Assembly: GCF_004358665.1 (NCBI RefSeq)
Contig: NZ_SMZR01000004.1
Coordinates: 62,001-126,000 of the forward strand
DNA: 64,000 nucleotides
Direction: 5' to 3'
From: Jeotgalibacillus sp. S-D1
GTDB lineage: Bacteria; Bacillota; Bacilli; Bacillales; Jeotgalibacillaceae
Shown: piece after piece, positions 32,003 through 41,488 of the stretch
Numbering within the stretch: the stretch's first letter is position 1
Layout: the number at the start of each line of letters is the position of its first letter
The notes under the pieces: generated by a model
Told to the model about the DNA's origin: nothing
Databases searched by the model: none
What the model saw: only the letters and a program-made list of their open reading frames with translations
Program-made: the position numbers and the translations under genes

Positions 32003-33160
32003 TTGTATGAATGGATCATTATAGGCGGGGGAATACACGGTTGTACAATTGCAGCTCATTTGCTTAAAACGAAAAAAACATCCATTGATCGCGTCGGCAT
32101 CATTGATCCGAATTCATCGCCTCTTTATGAATGGAAAAGCCGTACGAATTTTATCGGGATGCCGTATCTCAGATCCCCTGCTGTTCACCATTTGGATCTG
32201 AATCCTTTTAGTTTAAAGGCTTTTGGCAAAGGAAAAGGCGATAAGCGGGTTTTCTTTGGACCATATAAAAGACCGTCCCTAAACCTTTTTAATGAACACA
32301 GCAATTCAATATTTAGAGAAATTGAGCTTCAAAAGGCATGGATACAGGATATAGTTTCTGGTGTGGAAAAGCACAAAGGGATTTGGGCAGTTAAAACAGA
32401 GAATGGCAAGCGATTCGTTTGCCGCAACCTCGTAGTGGCGACTGGTGCCAACCAAAAGTTTTCTTATCCTGAATGGGGCCGTGAACTTGCACAACAATAT
32501 CCTGAGCGTGCAGGGCATATTTTTGAAAAAGAGAAACCAGTGATGAAGCCGCCATTTCTTGTCGTCGGCGGAGGAATTTCGGCAGCTCATCTTGTGATTA
32601 AGTTGTCTAAAGAGTATCCGGGTGAGGTCATCCAGATCGCGAGGCATCAAAACCGTATCCATCATTTTGATAGTGATCCGGGCTGGCTTGGACCTAAGTA
32701 CATGTCCTCGTTTGAAAAAATTAATGCTTATGAACAGAGGAGAGAGATCATTACAAAGGTCCGAAATAAAGGGTCCGTTCCGCATGAACTCGCAAACCGC
32801 ATTTCCAGGCTGCAAAAGGAAGGGCAGTGTTCATTTTATCAAGATGAGGTGGAATCATGGGAAGGAAACTCTTCTGCAATTGAATTGACCTTGAAACATA
32901 CCCGGCAAAAAACGAAAGCCAAAACCGTTTTGTTTGCTACCGGTTTTTCTTCCACAATTATGGAGGTGGAGTGGCTGCAGTCATTAATTTACCATCAAAA
33001 ACTTAGCTGCGCACAATGCGGGTTTCCAATTGTTAATCAGGATCTTTCCTGGTGTCCCCATCTATTCGTAGCTGGACCGCTGGCAGAGCTTGAAATGGGA
33101 CCAACAGCGAGGAATATATCCGGAGCACGGAAAGCGGCAGAACGAATAGCAGGGTTTTAA
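32003..33160 (+). CDS. FAD/NAD(P)-binding oxidoreductase under Zur control
   Basis: A 385-residue protein with two dinucleotide-binding motifs: GGGIHGCTIAAHLL at the N-terminus (FAD) and VVGGGISAAHLVIKL near residue 186 (NAD(P)H). A C-terminal CAQCGFPIV supplies a CxxC pair near residue 336. The layout resembles lysine/ornithine N-hydroxylase-like and FAD-dependent oxidoreductases without a precise match. It begins with TTG after GGAGGAG. A Zur box sits directly before it, so it is predicted to be induced by zinc starvation. A role in making a metal-binding small molecule is only speculation. Confidence 0.8.
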   Translation: MYEWIIIGGGIHGCTIAAHLLKTKKTSIDRVGIIDPNSSPLYEWKSRTNFIGMPYLRSPAVHHLDLNPFSLKAFGKGKGDKRVFFGPYKRPSLNLFNEHSNSIFREIELQKAWIQDIVSGVEKHKGIWAVKTENGKRFVCRNLVVATGANQKFSYPEWGRELAQQYPERAGHIFEKEKPVMKPPFLVVGGGISAAHLVIKLSKEYPGEVIQIARHQNRIHHFDSDPGWLGPKYMSSFEKINAYEQRREIITKVRNKGSVPHELANRISRLQKEGQCSFYQDEVESWEGNSSAIELTLKHTRQKTKAKTVLFATGFSSTIMEVEWLQSLIYHQKLSCAQCGFPIVNQDLSWCPHLFVAGPLAELEMGPTARNISGARKAAERIAGF

Positions 33161-33164
33161 AGGG

Positions 33165-33191
33165 AGCATCCAAAAAACGGATGCTTTTTTT
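33165..33191 (+). terminator. Terminator closing the zinc cluster
   Basis: AGCATCC pairs with GGATGCT across AAAAAAC, followed by TTTTTTT. Confidence 0.85.
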
Positions 33192-33355
33192 ATATTTGGC
33201 CGGCTTTGACCGAATGGGAGTATTTTCGAATTAAAAAAGCCTATGGAGGAACTCAGCTCAGCCTGTATCCCCCTTTAAAAACGTATACTTCTTCCTTACT
33301 AAGGAAATGAATAAAGGAATAAAGATACATTAAAGGGCAAGGGGTGTGGGGCTGG

Positions 33356-34846
33356 ATGGGTGTTGTAAAATTACTAAGCAAATTTCTTCAGAAAAAAGCA
33401 CCATCTGATAAAAGCACTTCTAAACCAAAGCTAAAAAACAAGCGGGTTTCAATTGAATCAATTAAGCAGGAATTGGCAGACGTTGATGATGTAATCTATA
33501 AAAATATTCGTACTCCGAAAGGTCCTGTAACAGTTATTTACTATAGCTCATTTGTCGACAATCAGGTGCTGCATCAAACGGTAATCGCACCGATTTTGCG
33601 TCAGGATGAAACAGTCATTCATGCTTCAGAAAAGATTGATTTAAATGATCTGCCCCATGTGCTGTCGCTAATTACTACAGGACACACGATCCTGTTTCTT
33701 CACACACAGCATGTGTTTTATTCGATAAACACTTTTAGTGCAGAAAGCCGTTCGATTCAGCAGACAGAGACGGAATCAACGGTTATTGGTCCTCAGGACG
33801 CCTTTACCGAATCACTGGATACAAATTTATCTTTAATAAAACGCCGAATTAATAATCCTGAGTTGAAAAATAAAACGTATATGGTCGGAACAGAGACCAA
33901 CACCAAAGTATCCGTTCTCTATCTAAGTAATCTTGTGAATCAGGACAATCTTAAGCGAATAATAAACAAACTTGAGGAGTTGGAGTATGACGGGTTCACA
34001 GATATTACTGTGATGAAGCAGTTTATCGAAGATCATCCTATGTCGCCTTTTCCACAATATAATTCCACAGTCAGACCGGATATGACAATGAAATATTTAC
34101 TCGATGGACGAATAGCCGTCATGATGGATAACAGCCAATCTGTGATCATTTGTCCTACTTCATTTTTAGAGCTTTTTGAGCCAATGGAAGATTATTACAA
34201 TCGTTGGATGACTGCAACATTGCTGCGCAGTTTACGCTTTTTTGGTTTTTTTGTCACGATTATTTTAACGCCGACCTATATATCAGCTCTTACTTATCAC
34301 CCTGAAATCCTCCCCTTTGAACTGCTGATTAATCTGCAGGAATCAAGAAACCGTGTGCCTTTCCCGCCGGTTATGGAAGTGCTGTTCATTGAACTCGTTA
34401 TTGAAATTCTTCGGGAAGCGGGTTCACGGATGCCGACCAAAATTGGTCAGACGCTGGGTATCGTAGGCGGTATCGTAATTGGAACAGCTGCAGTGGAAGC
34501 GGGACTTATCAGTAATATGCTGGTTGTGCTCGTGGCGATTTCGGCATTGCTGTCATTTCTTCCATCAAGCTTTTTAATGAGCAATACGAGCCGATTCATC
34601 CGCTATGCATTCATTTTAGCTGCAGGATTTTTTGGCCTGTATGGGCAAATGATTGCACTTGCCTGGCTGTTTATCCATCTGCTGAATTTAACTTCTTTGG
34701 GAACGCCATATTTAACCCCTGGTATTCCTCGGAATTGGACAGACCTTCTGGATAGTGTGCTTCGGGCACCGAGTGGGTTATTGAAGTATCGAAAAGGAAT
34801 TGCACGATCAAAAGAAAAACAGGTTGGACCGCTGAACGAGGAGTGA
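33356..34846 (+). CDS. Spore germination protein, GerA family subunit A (GerKA-like)
   Basis: A 496-residue GerAA-type germinant-receptor subunit. The N-terminal soluble half contains the VTVIYYSSFVD and LLDGRIAVMMDNSQS family stretches. The C-terminal half has about five membrane helices, with the signatures ESRNRVPFPPVMEVLFIELV, REAGSRMPTKIGQTLGIVGG and RNWTDLLDS. With subunits B and C it forms a nutrient receptor in the inner spore membrane. Start is uncertain: ATG 33356 or GTG 33344. It is the first gene of an A-B-C operon. The specific germinant cannot be deduced. Confidence 0.94.
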   Translation: MGVVKLLSKFLQKKAPSDKSTSKPKLKNKRVSIESIKQELADVDDVIYKNIRTPKGPVTVIYYSSFVDNQVLHQTVIAPILRQDETVIHASEKIDLNDLPHVLSLITTGHTILFLHTQHVFYSINTFSAESRSIQQTETESTVIGPQDAFTESLDTNLSLIKRRINNPELKNKTYMVGTETNTKVSVLYLSNLVNQDNLKRIINKLEELEYDGFTDITVMKQFIEDHPMSPFPQYNSTVRPDMTMKYLLDGRIAVMMDNSQSVIICPTSFLELFEPMEDYYNRWMTATLLRSLRFFGFFVTIILTPTYISALTYHPEILPFELLINLQESRNRVPFPPVMEVLFIELVIEILREAGSRMPTKIGQTLGIVGGIVIGTAAVEAGLISNMLVVLVAISALLSFLPSSFLMSNTSRFIRYAFILAAGFFGLYGQMIALAWLFIHLLNLTSLGTPYLTPGIPRNWTDLLDSVLRAPSGLLKYRKGIARSKEKQVGPLNEE

Positions 34847-34852
34847 CAATAA

Positions 34853-35938
34853 TTGGATAACAATAAACTAAAAAAATTAAACGGTTATCATGTTGTTTTT
34901 CTCGTTCAAAATTCCATGATTGGCTTGGGTTTATTATCGCTTCCCCAGCAAATGAGTTCCATGGGCTACAGCCAGTGGTGGCTTCCGATTATGTTCGGGG
35001 TTATTGCAAATTTGTCATTGATTCCCATGATATGGATTGTGAAGCGATATCCAAAGGATAATATATTTACGATTAATGAAAAATTGGTTGGGAAATGGCT
35101 GGGGAAGCTTTTAAACATTGTTCTTATCTTGTACCTTATTTTATTCATTTCCTCCATTTTAGAAGGGTATTTGGATTTAATACAGATCGTTGCATTGCCT
35201 GACAGAACGATCATCACTCCTCTGGTGTTTTTTTTTAGTGTGCTTCTTTATGTTGTTCATGGAGGAATAAAATCAATTGCACGCTTTTGTATTATCAGCT
35301 TTTTTTTAACCGGGTGGATGGCGTTGTTTCTATATTGGCCGATTTCACATGGTGATATAAGCCACCTTATTCCAGTCTCAAACTTTACGTGGAAGGAATT
35401 TCTTACGGCAAGCCGCAACGGCTACTACTCAATGGTAGGATATGAATTAATTCTTGTCTTTTTTCCCTACATTATTAATCAGCAAAAGGCTTTCAGGCAG
35501 GCTTCCATCGGCGTATGGATAACAGTCTTTTTTTATCTGGCTGTCACCATTGTTAGTGTGATGTATTTCTCAGAATGGCAGATGACAGAAGTGCTGTATC
35601 CAATTTTAAAATTATTTCAGGAAGTGGAATTATCCTTTGCCGAACGAATCGATGTGATGGGTATATCTTTGTGGGTAATGCTGCTGCTTTCAACGTCTGC
35701 GGCCTATTTATGGGCTTCTAAAAAAGGGATGGATTCTTTGAGAGCGAACAATAAAACCTACCATATGTACATCATGGCTATTTTAATCTTTATCTTCATT
35801 AATATCCCATTTTCCAAAGAATTTCAGGAAATGCTTTATGACCGGGTGTTTTATGTTAAATTCGCCATCATATTATGGCCGAACATTTTGATCCTTCTCC
35901 ATCTTATCCGTTCTGGAAGAAAGCGGGCGAAATCATGA
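34853..35938 (+). CDS. Spore germination permease, GerA family subunit B
   Basis: A 361-residue protein with about ten membrane helices, of the GerAB/endospore germination permease (amino-acid-polyamine-type) family. GLGLLSLPQQMSSMGYSQWW near the N-terminus is diagnostic. It binds the germinant within the membrane. Start is TTG after GAGGAGTGA, 6 bp after the A-subunit stop. Its stop overlaps the start of the C-subunit gene (ATGA). Confidence 0.93.
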   Translation: MDNNKLKKLNGYHVVFLVQNSMIGLGLLSLPQQMSSMGYSQWWLPIMFGVIANLSLIPMIWIVKRYPKDNIFTINEKLVGKWLGKLLNIVLILYLILFISSILEGYLDLIQIVALPDRTIITPLVFFFSVLLYVVHGGIKSIARFCIISFFLTGWMALFLYWPISHGDISHLIPVSNFTWKEFLTASRNGYYSMVGYELILVFFPYIINQQKAFRQASIGVWITVFFYLAVTIVSVMYFSEWQMTEVLYPILKLFQEVELSFAERIDVMGISLWVMLLLSTSAAYLWASKKGMDSLRANNKTYHMYIMAILIFIFINIPFSKEFQEMLYDRVFYVKFAIILWPNILILLHLIRSGRKRAKS

Positions 35939-37035
35939 GACGCTTCGTCTTTTTAACTGTTTTTCTTTGTCTCGTCTTTGTGTCAGGCTGTTCGGGCGAA
36001 CTGAAACCAAGCTCAGTAGAGGATGTGGCACTCGTAAATGTATTAGGTATTGATTATATTGATGATAACAGGATGCAACTGACGCTTGCAGTGCCTCAGC
36101 CCTCTGTGGTGGGACCTACTCAAACCTACAGCACAGAGTCCAGTTTGATTAAAGAAGGGATCGTTGCAATCTCGTCTCAAGCGGACAAGGAAATTAAACT
36201 AAATGGATTACGGATTGTATTAATTGATGAGGAGTTTGCACAAAGCGGAAAGCTGTGGGACGTCGTAGAACACTTATACCGCAATCCGGTAATTGGCGGA
36301 AAGGTTCTGATTGTTGTGGTAAAAGAAAGCGCCAAAGACATGCTCGAGCAGGAATACCCGGGTAAGGCAGGGATTGTAACTTATTTAAATGATTTGTTAA
36401 AGCCTAAGCCACATAATATGTTCAATCCGTATACAAGTATTCATGATTTTATCTACACACAAACAAACCCTGTAATGGACACCGTTACACCTTATCTGGA
36501 ACTCAAGGAGGAAAAAGTTGAAATAACGGGTGTTGCGCTTTTTAAAGAAAAACGAGCGATCGGAGTTTTGAATCGTGAGCAGGGACAGCTAATAAAAATA
36601 CTTCAGGGGGCGAAGAGGCTTCCTGCAACCACTATTACTGTCAATGAGGAGATACAGACGCGTGAACAGGTGGTAGTCGATTTTGTCGACAGTGATGTTC
36701 ACTTCAAATCAAATAAAGACATTAATAACCCCGTTTTGGATATTACCTTAAAGTTAAAAGGAACCCTTTACGAATATCAGGGTGATAAAGATCTGTCTAA
36801 TTCAGATGACTTTGCCCAGCTGGAAAAAGAGATAAGGGATTTTATGCACAGCGAAGTCACGGCATTATTAGCTGATTTGAAAGAAAAGAATACAGATCCG
36901 GTGGGACTGAGTGAAAATTTCAGAAAGTATCATCATGGGCGCTGGTCAGAGGAACTGACAGACAAAGTCACTCAAAATGCAGAGTACAGGGTTCATGTGA
37001 AGATGCAGGTATTGGCTACAGGCACCATTAGATAA
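35935..37035 (+). CDS. Ger(x)C family germination lipoprotein, subunit C
   Basis: A 366-residue lipoprotein with a signal peptide and lipobox VSGCSG (Cys about residue 20), followed by the family stretch VALVNVLGIDYIDDNRMQLT. GerAC-type subunits sit on the outer face of the spore inner membrane and complete the receptor. The ATG at 35935 overlaps the preceding stop by 4 bp, so translation is coupled; an upstream in-frame ATG at 35875 would not give a signal peptide at the N-terminus. Confidence 0.93.
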   Translation: MRRFVFLTVFLCLVFVSGCSGELKPSSVEDVALVNVLGIDYIDDNRMQLTLAVPQPSVVGPTQTYSTESSLIKEGIVAISSQADKEIKLNGLRIVLIDEEFAQSGKLWDVVEHLYRNPVIGGKVLIVVVKESAKDMLEQEYPGKAGIVTYLNDLLKPKPHNMFNPYTSIHDFIYTQTNPVMDTVTPYLELKEEKVEITGVALFKEKRAIGVLNREQGQLIKILQGAKRLPATTITVNEEIQTREQVVVDFVDSDVHFKSNKDINNPVLDITLKLKGTLYEYQGDKDLSNSDDFAQLEKEIRDFMHSEVTALLADLKEKNTDPVGLSENFRKYHHGRWSEELTDKVTQNAEYRVHVKMQVLATGTIR

Positions 37036-37101
37036 TGGGAATCTTAAACCGATAATGGTTCATACTAACCGGTAAGGCCGCATTTATCTAGAGGTGAGAG
37101 C

Positions 37102-37917
37102 ATGAAATATGCAGTGCTGTTCGTACTGATGATGACCTGGGTTGCACCGTCTCATCAGGAGGAAGAAATTGAAGCTTATGCGTGGACAAAACATAAACTC
37201 ATTGCTCATGCAGCAGGAGGCATCAAGGGGAAAGATTATACAAATAGCGAGGAAGCCTTTCGAAACAGCTATAATAATGGGTATAAATTGATTGAGCTGG
37301 ACCTTTCACTGACCAGTGACGGCGAGCTCGTGGCGCGGCATGGGTGGGACGAGACATACGGCCAGGAATTTAAGCCGGGTTCTAAGGCGCTTACCTACAG
37401 GAAATTCATTAAGCTGCCTTATTATCTCCAATATACACCGATGGATTTTGAGCGGATTTTAGCTCTAATGAAAAAGCACCCGGAGATTTATGTGCTTCTT
37501 GATGGAAAAGTGTCCTCCCATGAAGATACAAGGAGACTTTATAAAAAGGTAGGGGAACAAATTCAAGATGTAGACCCCTCTGTGTTGGACCGGCTCATCC
37601 CTCAGATGTACTACCAGAAAGATCTGAAAACAATTAAGAAGTACGGGTTTCAGGATATATTGTACATTGTTGGACGTGAAAAATGGACGACTAAGGATAT
37701 CATTTCATTCTGTAAAAAGCATGATATACGTGCAATCGGGATAGCAAAAACAAGAGTCAACGATGAATTTGTCGGTGAACTGTTTAAGCAGGGAATCGTT
37801 ACGTACATTTACACCATTAATGATTTAGATGAGATGTACTCTTATTTTGAAATCGATGTTCATGGTTTTTACACAGATTATGTTATACCTGAAGAAATTG
37901 AAGATACCCACAACTAA
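37102..37917 (+). CDS. Secreted glycerophosphodiester phosphodiesterase-like protein
   Basis: A 271-residue protein with a short N-terminal signal (MKYAVLFVLMMTWVAPS). The GDPD pattern is clear: LIAHAAGG, then NGYKLIELDLSLTSDGELVA and RHGWDE, giving the catalytic H, E, D and H residues. The AHAAGG/NSEEAF form is that of secreted GDPD-like enzymes that act on phosphodiesters in phospholipid head groups or teichoic acid. It follows the germination operon after 66 bp in the same direction but has its own strong AGAGGTGAGAG site. Confidence 0.85.
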   Translation: MKYAVLFVLMMTWVAPSHQEEEIEAYAWTKHKLIAHAAGGIKGKDYTNSEEAFRNSYNNGYKLIELDLSLTSDGELVARHGWDETYGQEFKPGSKALTYRKFIKLPYYLQYTPMDFERILALMKKHPEIYVLLDGKVSSHEDTRRLYKKVGEQIQDVDPSVLDRLIPQMYYQKDLKTIKKYGFQDILYIVGREKWTTKDIISFCKKHDIRAIGIAKTRVNDEFVGELFKQGIVTYIYTINDLDEMYSYFEIDVHGFYTDYVIPEEIEDTHN

Positions 37918-37958
37918 AAAGACCGCGAATCCATCTTACGATTCGCGGTTTGTTTTTT
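37916..37958. terminator. Bidirectional terminator between GDPD and lytH genes
   Basis: ACCGCGAATC pairs perfectly with GATTCGCGGT, followed by TTGTTTTTT on the plus strand. On the minus strand it ends with CTTTTT. The lytH stop codon (37936-37938) lies in the hairpin loop. Confidence 0.88.
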
Positions 37959-38928
37959 GCTGTCTTTCCCAAATAGCTAAAGAAGGATATGGGTCAAATG
38001 CCCACTCGGTCCGGCCATTGTCCAAATACATGCCATAATGCAAATGAGGAGGGAATTTACCGCTTGTTCCTTTTTTCCCATAACCGGAACTTCCGACATA
38101 TCCTATAATGGTTCCCGGTTTAACAATATCGCCTTTTTTCAAATCCTTACTAAAGCTTCCTAGATGAGCAAAATAATGATAAACATTATGGATATCCCGC
38201 AGCCCAATCCGCCAGCCTCCATATTCATTCCAGCCCATTACTTCAATTACACCATGAGTTGTTGCTAATACGGGAACTCCATAGGAGGCAAAAAGATCGG
38301 TTCCTTCATGAATTCTTCTGCCCCCCCAGCCCCGATTATCTCCCCACGTACTGCGGTAACTGTAGTTTTGATTTAATGGGAGGGGAAATGCATGATCATA
38401 CAAATCCAGCGTCCCGTTAGATTGATAAATCTTAGAAATGGTTAAAATTTGCCGCACAGATTCTTCACGCTTGTAGTAATCCCATAAAGCCAGTTTAAAA
38501 TCTTCTTCCGATTGTCCATACTCGCTTAAATAGCGCCCCATTGTATATAAAACATCTTCTACATCATTGCGGTCAGCTTTGCCATCATTGTTCCCATCCT
38601 GTCCCTTGCCGCCAAACATATCAATTGTGGCGGTTGAGGTATCATTCTTATTTGGGTTTAGCGGTCCTGCCCAGAAGTCTTCGTGGAATTGAAGGGCGAT
38701 TGAACCTTCCCTTTTCGGTATATCCTCCCGCACCAGTTGAATGTTCCGTTCAAACTGATCCATCGCAGCTAGATAATACCAGGGGATAAAATGTTCGGTG
38801 CCATATTGAATGTAATAGCTCATTCTTTCGCTCAATAAATCTTCACGGGAAGGCTTGGCATTCGTTTCAGCTGACACCGTGGAAGAAAAGAAAAGAAAAA
38901 AAGTAATGATCACGATAAATTGTCGCAC
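37936..38928 (-). CDS. lytH: Sporulation L-Ala-D-Glu endopeptidase LytH (M23 family)
   Basis: A 330-residue exported metallopeptidase. A signal peptide (FIVIITFFLFFSSTVSAE) is followed by a LytH-type middle domain (YYIQYGTEHFIPWYYLAAMD). The C-terminal M23 domain has GRRIHEGTDLFA (H and D ligands) and PHLHYGMYLD (H-x-H). In B. subtilis LytH trims peptide side chains of the spore cortex to single L-alanine. I start at GTG 38928, 8 nt after GGAGG; the TTG at 38943 overlaps the ribosome binding site. It converges on the GDPD gene. Confidence 0.92.
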   Translation of the reverse strand: MRQFIVIITFFLFFSSTVSAETNAKPSREDLLSERMSYYIQYGTEHFIPWYYLAAMDQFERNIQLVREDIPKREGSIALQFHEDFWAGPLNPNKNDTSTATIDMFGGKGQDGNNDGKADRNDVEDVLYTMGRYLSEYGQSEEDFKLALWDYYKREESVRQILTISKIYQSNGTLDLYDHAFPLPLNQNYSYRSTWGDNRGWGGRRIHEGTDLFASYGVPVLATTHGVIEVMGWNEYGGWRIGLRDIHNVYHYFAHLGSFSKDLKKGDIVKPGTIIGYVGSSGYGKKGTSGKFPPHLHYGMYLDNGRTEWAFDPYPSLAIWERQQKTNRES

Positions 38929-39064
38929 ATAACCAACCTCCAAAAGTCTAAGTGCATTTATTTTTCCCTTAAAAGATCATTTCATGAGTCCCATTTTTCG
39001 GGTATTAATGGCTTTGCTAAAGCATTCCCCGCAATATCACTTTATTAAGCCTTCCTGAGGGGAT

Positions 39065-39078
39065 ATGACACTTGTCAT
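39065..39078. promoter_or_regulatory. Putative DesR operator upstream of des
   Basis: ATGACACTTGTCAT is a palindrome with perfect 6-bp arms about 100 bp upstream of des. A second element, GTCATGAC, lies at 39094-39101 and overlaps the spacer after a consensus TTGACA (39088-39093). Position and sequence suggest activation by phosphorylated DesR. Confidence 0.55.
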
Positions 39079-39175
39079 GAATAAGAGTTGACAGTCATGA
39101 CTTATGGAAAGTTTGGCAATGATTTATGATGAGGTCATAAGATCAACAAAAATAAAAAAGAATGGGGAGGAAGAC

Positions 39176-40228
39176 ATGAGTAAACAAAAAACAGCTGAGC
39201 TGAGAAAAAGTGTCTCACCTTTTGAAAAATCGGATTTTAAAGCGAGTGTTCGCCAAATAATAAATACAATACCGCCATTTTTCCTGCTATGGTTTCTGGC
39301 CTATCAAAGTTTATCCGTTTCAATCTTTTTGTCATTAGCCCTATCGATTGCAGCTGCAGGTTTTGTGGTTAGAATTTTTATCATCTTCCATGATTGCTGT
39401 CACGGTTCTTTCTTTAAAAATAAAAAAATTAATAGCATTTTAGGCACAATAACGGGTGTCATCACAATGTTCCCATTCGAAAAATGGAAACGTGAGCATT
39501 CAATTCACCATGCTACCAGCAGTAATTTAGATAAGCGCGGAGTTGGTGATGTATGGATTATGACCGTTGAGGAATATGCAAAAGCAACACCTAAAGAACG
39601 ATTCGCCTACCGCTTATACCGGAACCCGATTGTTATGTTTGGATTGGGACCATTATATTTGTATTTCGTAACCAATCGTATGAACCGCAAGGATGCTCGT
39701 AAAAAAGAACGCAATAACACATATTTTACAAATATCGCACTTGTTGCTTTATATGCATTCATGATCTGGGCTGTTGGCTGGCAGGCATTTCTTCTTGTAC
39801 ACGGACCTATTATGTTTGTTGCAGGATCGCTTGGAATCTGGCTGTTCTATGTACAGCATCAATTCGAGGATTCGTATTTTGAAGACGAGTCGGATTGGGA
39901 TTATGTAAAAGCTGCAGTGGATGGAAGCTCGTTTTACAAGCTGCCAAAGGTACTGCAGTGGGTAACAGGCAATATCGGGTATCACCATGTTCATCATTTA
40001 AGCCCGAGAGTGCCAAACTATAACCTGGAAAAAGCCCATGAATCAACACCGCCCCTTCACCAGGCGACTACCATCACAATGGGTTCAAGCTTACAGTCGA
40101 TCCGTTTTCGCTTATATGACGAAAGCCGAAAGACATTTGTCAGCTTTAAGGAAGTAAAGAATCAAATTAAAAAAGGTGAACTTAATGTTCCATTGAACAG
40201 AAAAGTAAGCAGTGTGCACGGAAAATAA
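39176..40228 (+). CDS. des: Acyl-lipid fatty acid desaturase
   Basis: A 350-residue integral membrane desaturase. The three His boxes HDCCHG, HSIHH and HHVHH are present, with hydrophobic pairs between them (LWFLAYQSLSVSIFLSLAL; ALVALYAFMIWAVGWQAFLL). Length matches B. subtilis Des. It introduces a double bond in acyl chains of membrane lipids after cold shock. I start at the ATG at 39176, after GGGGAGGAAG, and not at the longer frame start 39104. It is followed by desK and desR. Confidence 0.95.
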   Translation: MSKQKTAELRKSVSPFEKSDFKASVRQIINTIPPFFLLWFLAYQSLSVSIFLSLALSIAAAGFVVRIFIIFHDCCHGSFFKNKKINSILGTITGVITMFPFEKWKREHSIHHATSSNLDKRGVGDVWIMTVEEYAKATPKERFAYRLYRNPIVMFGLGPLYLYFVTNRMNRKDARKKERNNTYFTNIALVALYAFMIWAVGWQAFLLVHGPIMFVAGSLGIWLFYVQHQFEDSYFEDESDWDYVKAAVDGSSFYKLPKVLQWVTGNIGYHHVHHLSPRVPNYNLEKAHESTPPLHQATTITMGSSLQSIRFRLYDESRKTFVSFKEVKNQIKKGELNVPLNRKVSSVHGK

Positions 40229-40239
40229 ACAGATACCTG

Positions 40240-40272
40240 AGCACTCGTCCAGATCACGGACGGGTGCTTTCC
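40240..40272 (+). terminator. Terminator after des
   Basis: AGCACTCGTCC pairs with GGACGGGTGCT (one G-U pair) across AGATCAC, followed by TTCC. The weak T run may allow read-through into desKR. Confidence 0.7.
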
Positions 40273-40351
40273 TATTGCAGTTGGGACTACATTCCACTGG
40301 AGATCAACAATTTGTTATAATATAGAAATAGGAAAGAAAGGACGGTACGGG

Positions 40352-41488
40352 ATGCGCAATTGGTATAATATTTTTCCGCGAAATACAGGGTTAAACATCT
40401 ACATATGGATTATCTTTTGTATGCTGCCATTTTATTTTATTTTCAGATCTTCCGGTTTAACTGACATTTTAATCGGAGTGACCATGATTTTCTTGTTTTT
40501 TATTTCTTACCGATTAACTTTTTTAACGAAAGGCTGGTTAAATTATCTTTGGGTTGGCATAGCCATTGCGATAAGTATTGCAATGACCGTCCTTTTTGGT
40601 TTTGTTTATTTTGCCCTGTTTTTAGCGTTTATGGTGGGGAATGTTCAAAATAAAGCAGGCTTTTTTACCTTATATGGTGTTCTTGTTCTCACAACCATCG
40701 CCACAGTCAATATAGCCTTTTTCACACAGGACGAATTGTTTTTTTCTCAATTTCCATTTGTGTTAATTAGCGTGATCGGTGTCATTCTGCTGCCATTTAA
40801 CTCTTATAATCGAAATAAACGTGAAAAACTTGAAGGACAGCTTGATGATGCGAATAAAAGGATCTCGCAATTGATTGTAATAGAAGAGAGGCAGCGGATT
40901 GCACGTGATCTTCATGACACACTCGGACAAAAGCTCTCGCTTATTGGTTTAAAAAGTGATCTTGCCGGTAAGTTAGTATCCGTTAATCCTGAGACTGCGA
41001 AACATGAGATCCAGGATATTAATCAAACAGCAAGAACGGCTTTAAAAGAAGTGCGTGAACTCGTCTCTGATATGAGGGGAACGAAACTTGAGGATGAGCT
41101 TGTCCGGGTGAAGCAGATCCTTGCTGCTGCTCAAATAAAATTTAGTTTAGAGGGAAGTCCCGCTTTACAGAACACACCCATACTCGTTGAAAATGTGCTG
41201 AGCATGTGCTTAAAAGAAGCTGTGACAAACGTAGTAAAACACAGCCAGGCTGAAGCCTGCTCTGTCGTCATCGAACAAACAAGCAAAGAGTTAATTTTAA
41301 AGGTGACAGATGACGGTGTCGGGATTAAAAATATTAGTTATCCTTATACAGGCAATGGACTGATTGGAATGGAAGAACGGCTGGAATTTGTTAATGGAAG
41401 CATGGAAATAGAATCCTCAATCGGTACGTCGCTTATTATTCGTGTACCGTCTGTCATTAAGCAAACGAAGCAGGAGGGATTGGAATGA
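40352..41488 (+). CDS. desK: Membrane thermosensor histidine kinase DesK
   Basis: A 378-residue kinase. About five membrane helices occupy residues 15-155. The dimerisation and phosphotransfer helix is RQRIARDLHDTLGQKLSLIG with H188, the same position as in B. subtilis DesK. The ATP-binding domain has EAVTNVVKHSQA (N box), VTDDGVGI and GNGLIGMEERL. It senses membrane thickness or fluidity and phosphorylates DesR in the cold. It overlaps desR by 4 bp (ATGA). The ATG follows AAAGGACGG. Confidence 0.95.
   Translation: MRNWYNIFPRNTGLNIYIWIIFCMLPFYFIFRSSGLTDILIGVTMIFLFFISYRLTFLTKGWLNYLWVGIAIAISIAMTVLFGFVYFALFLAFMVGNVQNKAGFFTLYGVLVLTTIATVNIAFFTQDELFFSQFPFVLISVIGVILLPFNSYNRNKREKLEGQLDDANKRISQLIVIEERQRIARDLHDTLGQKLSLIGLKSDLAGKLVSVNPETAKHEIQDINQTARTALKEVRELVSDMRGTKLEDELVRVKQILAAAQIKFSLEGSPALQNTPILVENVLSMCLKEAVTNVVKHSQAEACSVVIEQTSKELILKVTDDGVGIKNISYPYTGNGLIGMEERLEFVNGSMEIESSIGTSLIIRVPSVIKQTKQEGLE

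Noticed and set aside
32306-32815. 169-codon minus-strand frame inside the FAD protein gene
   Set aside because: Shadow frame with low-complexity composition and no translation signals.
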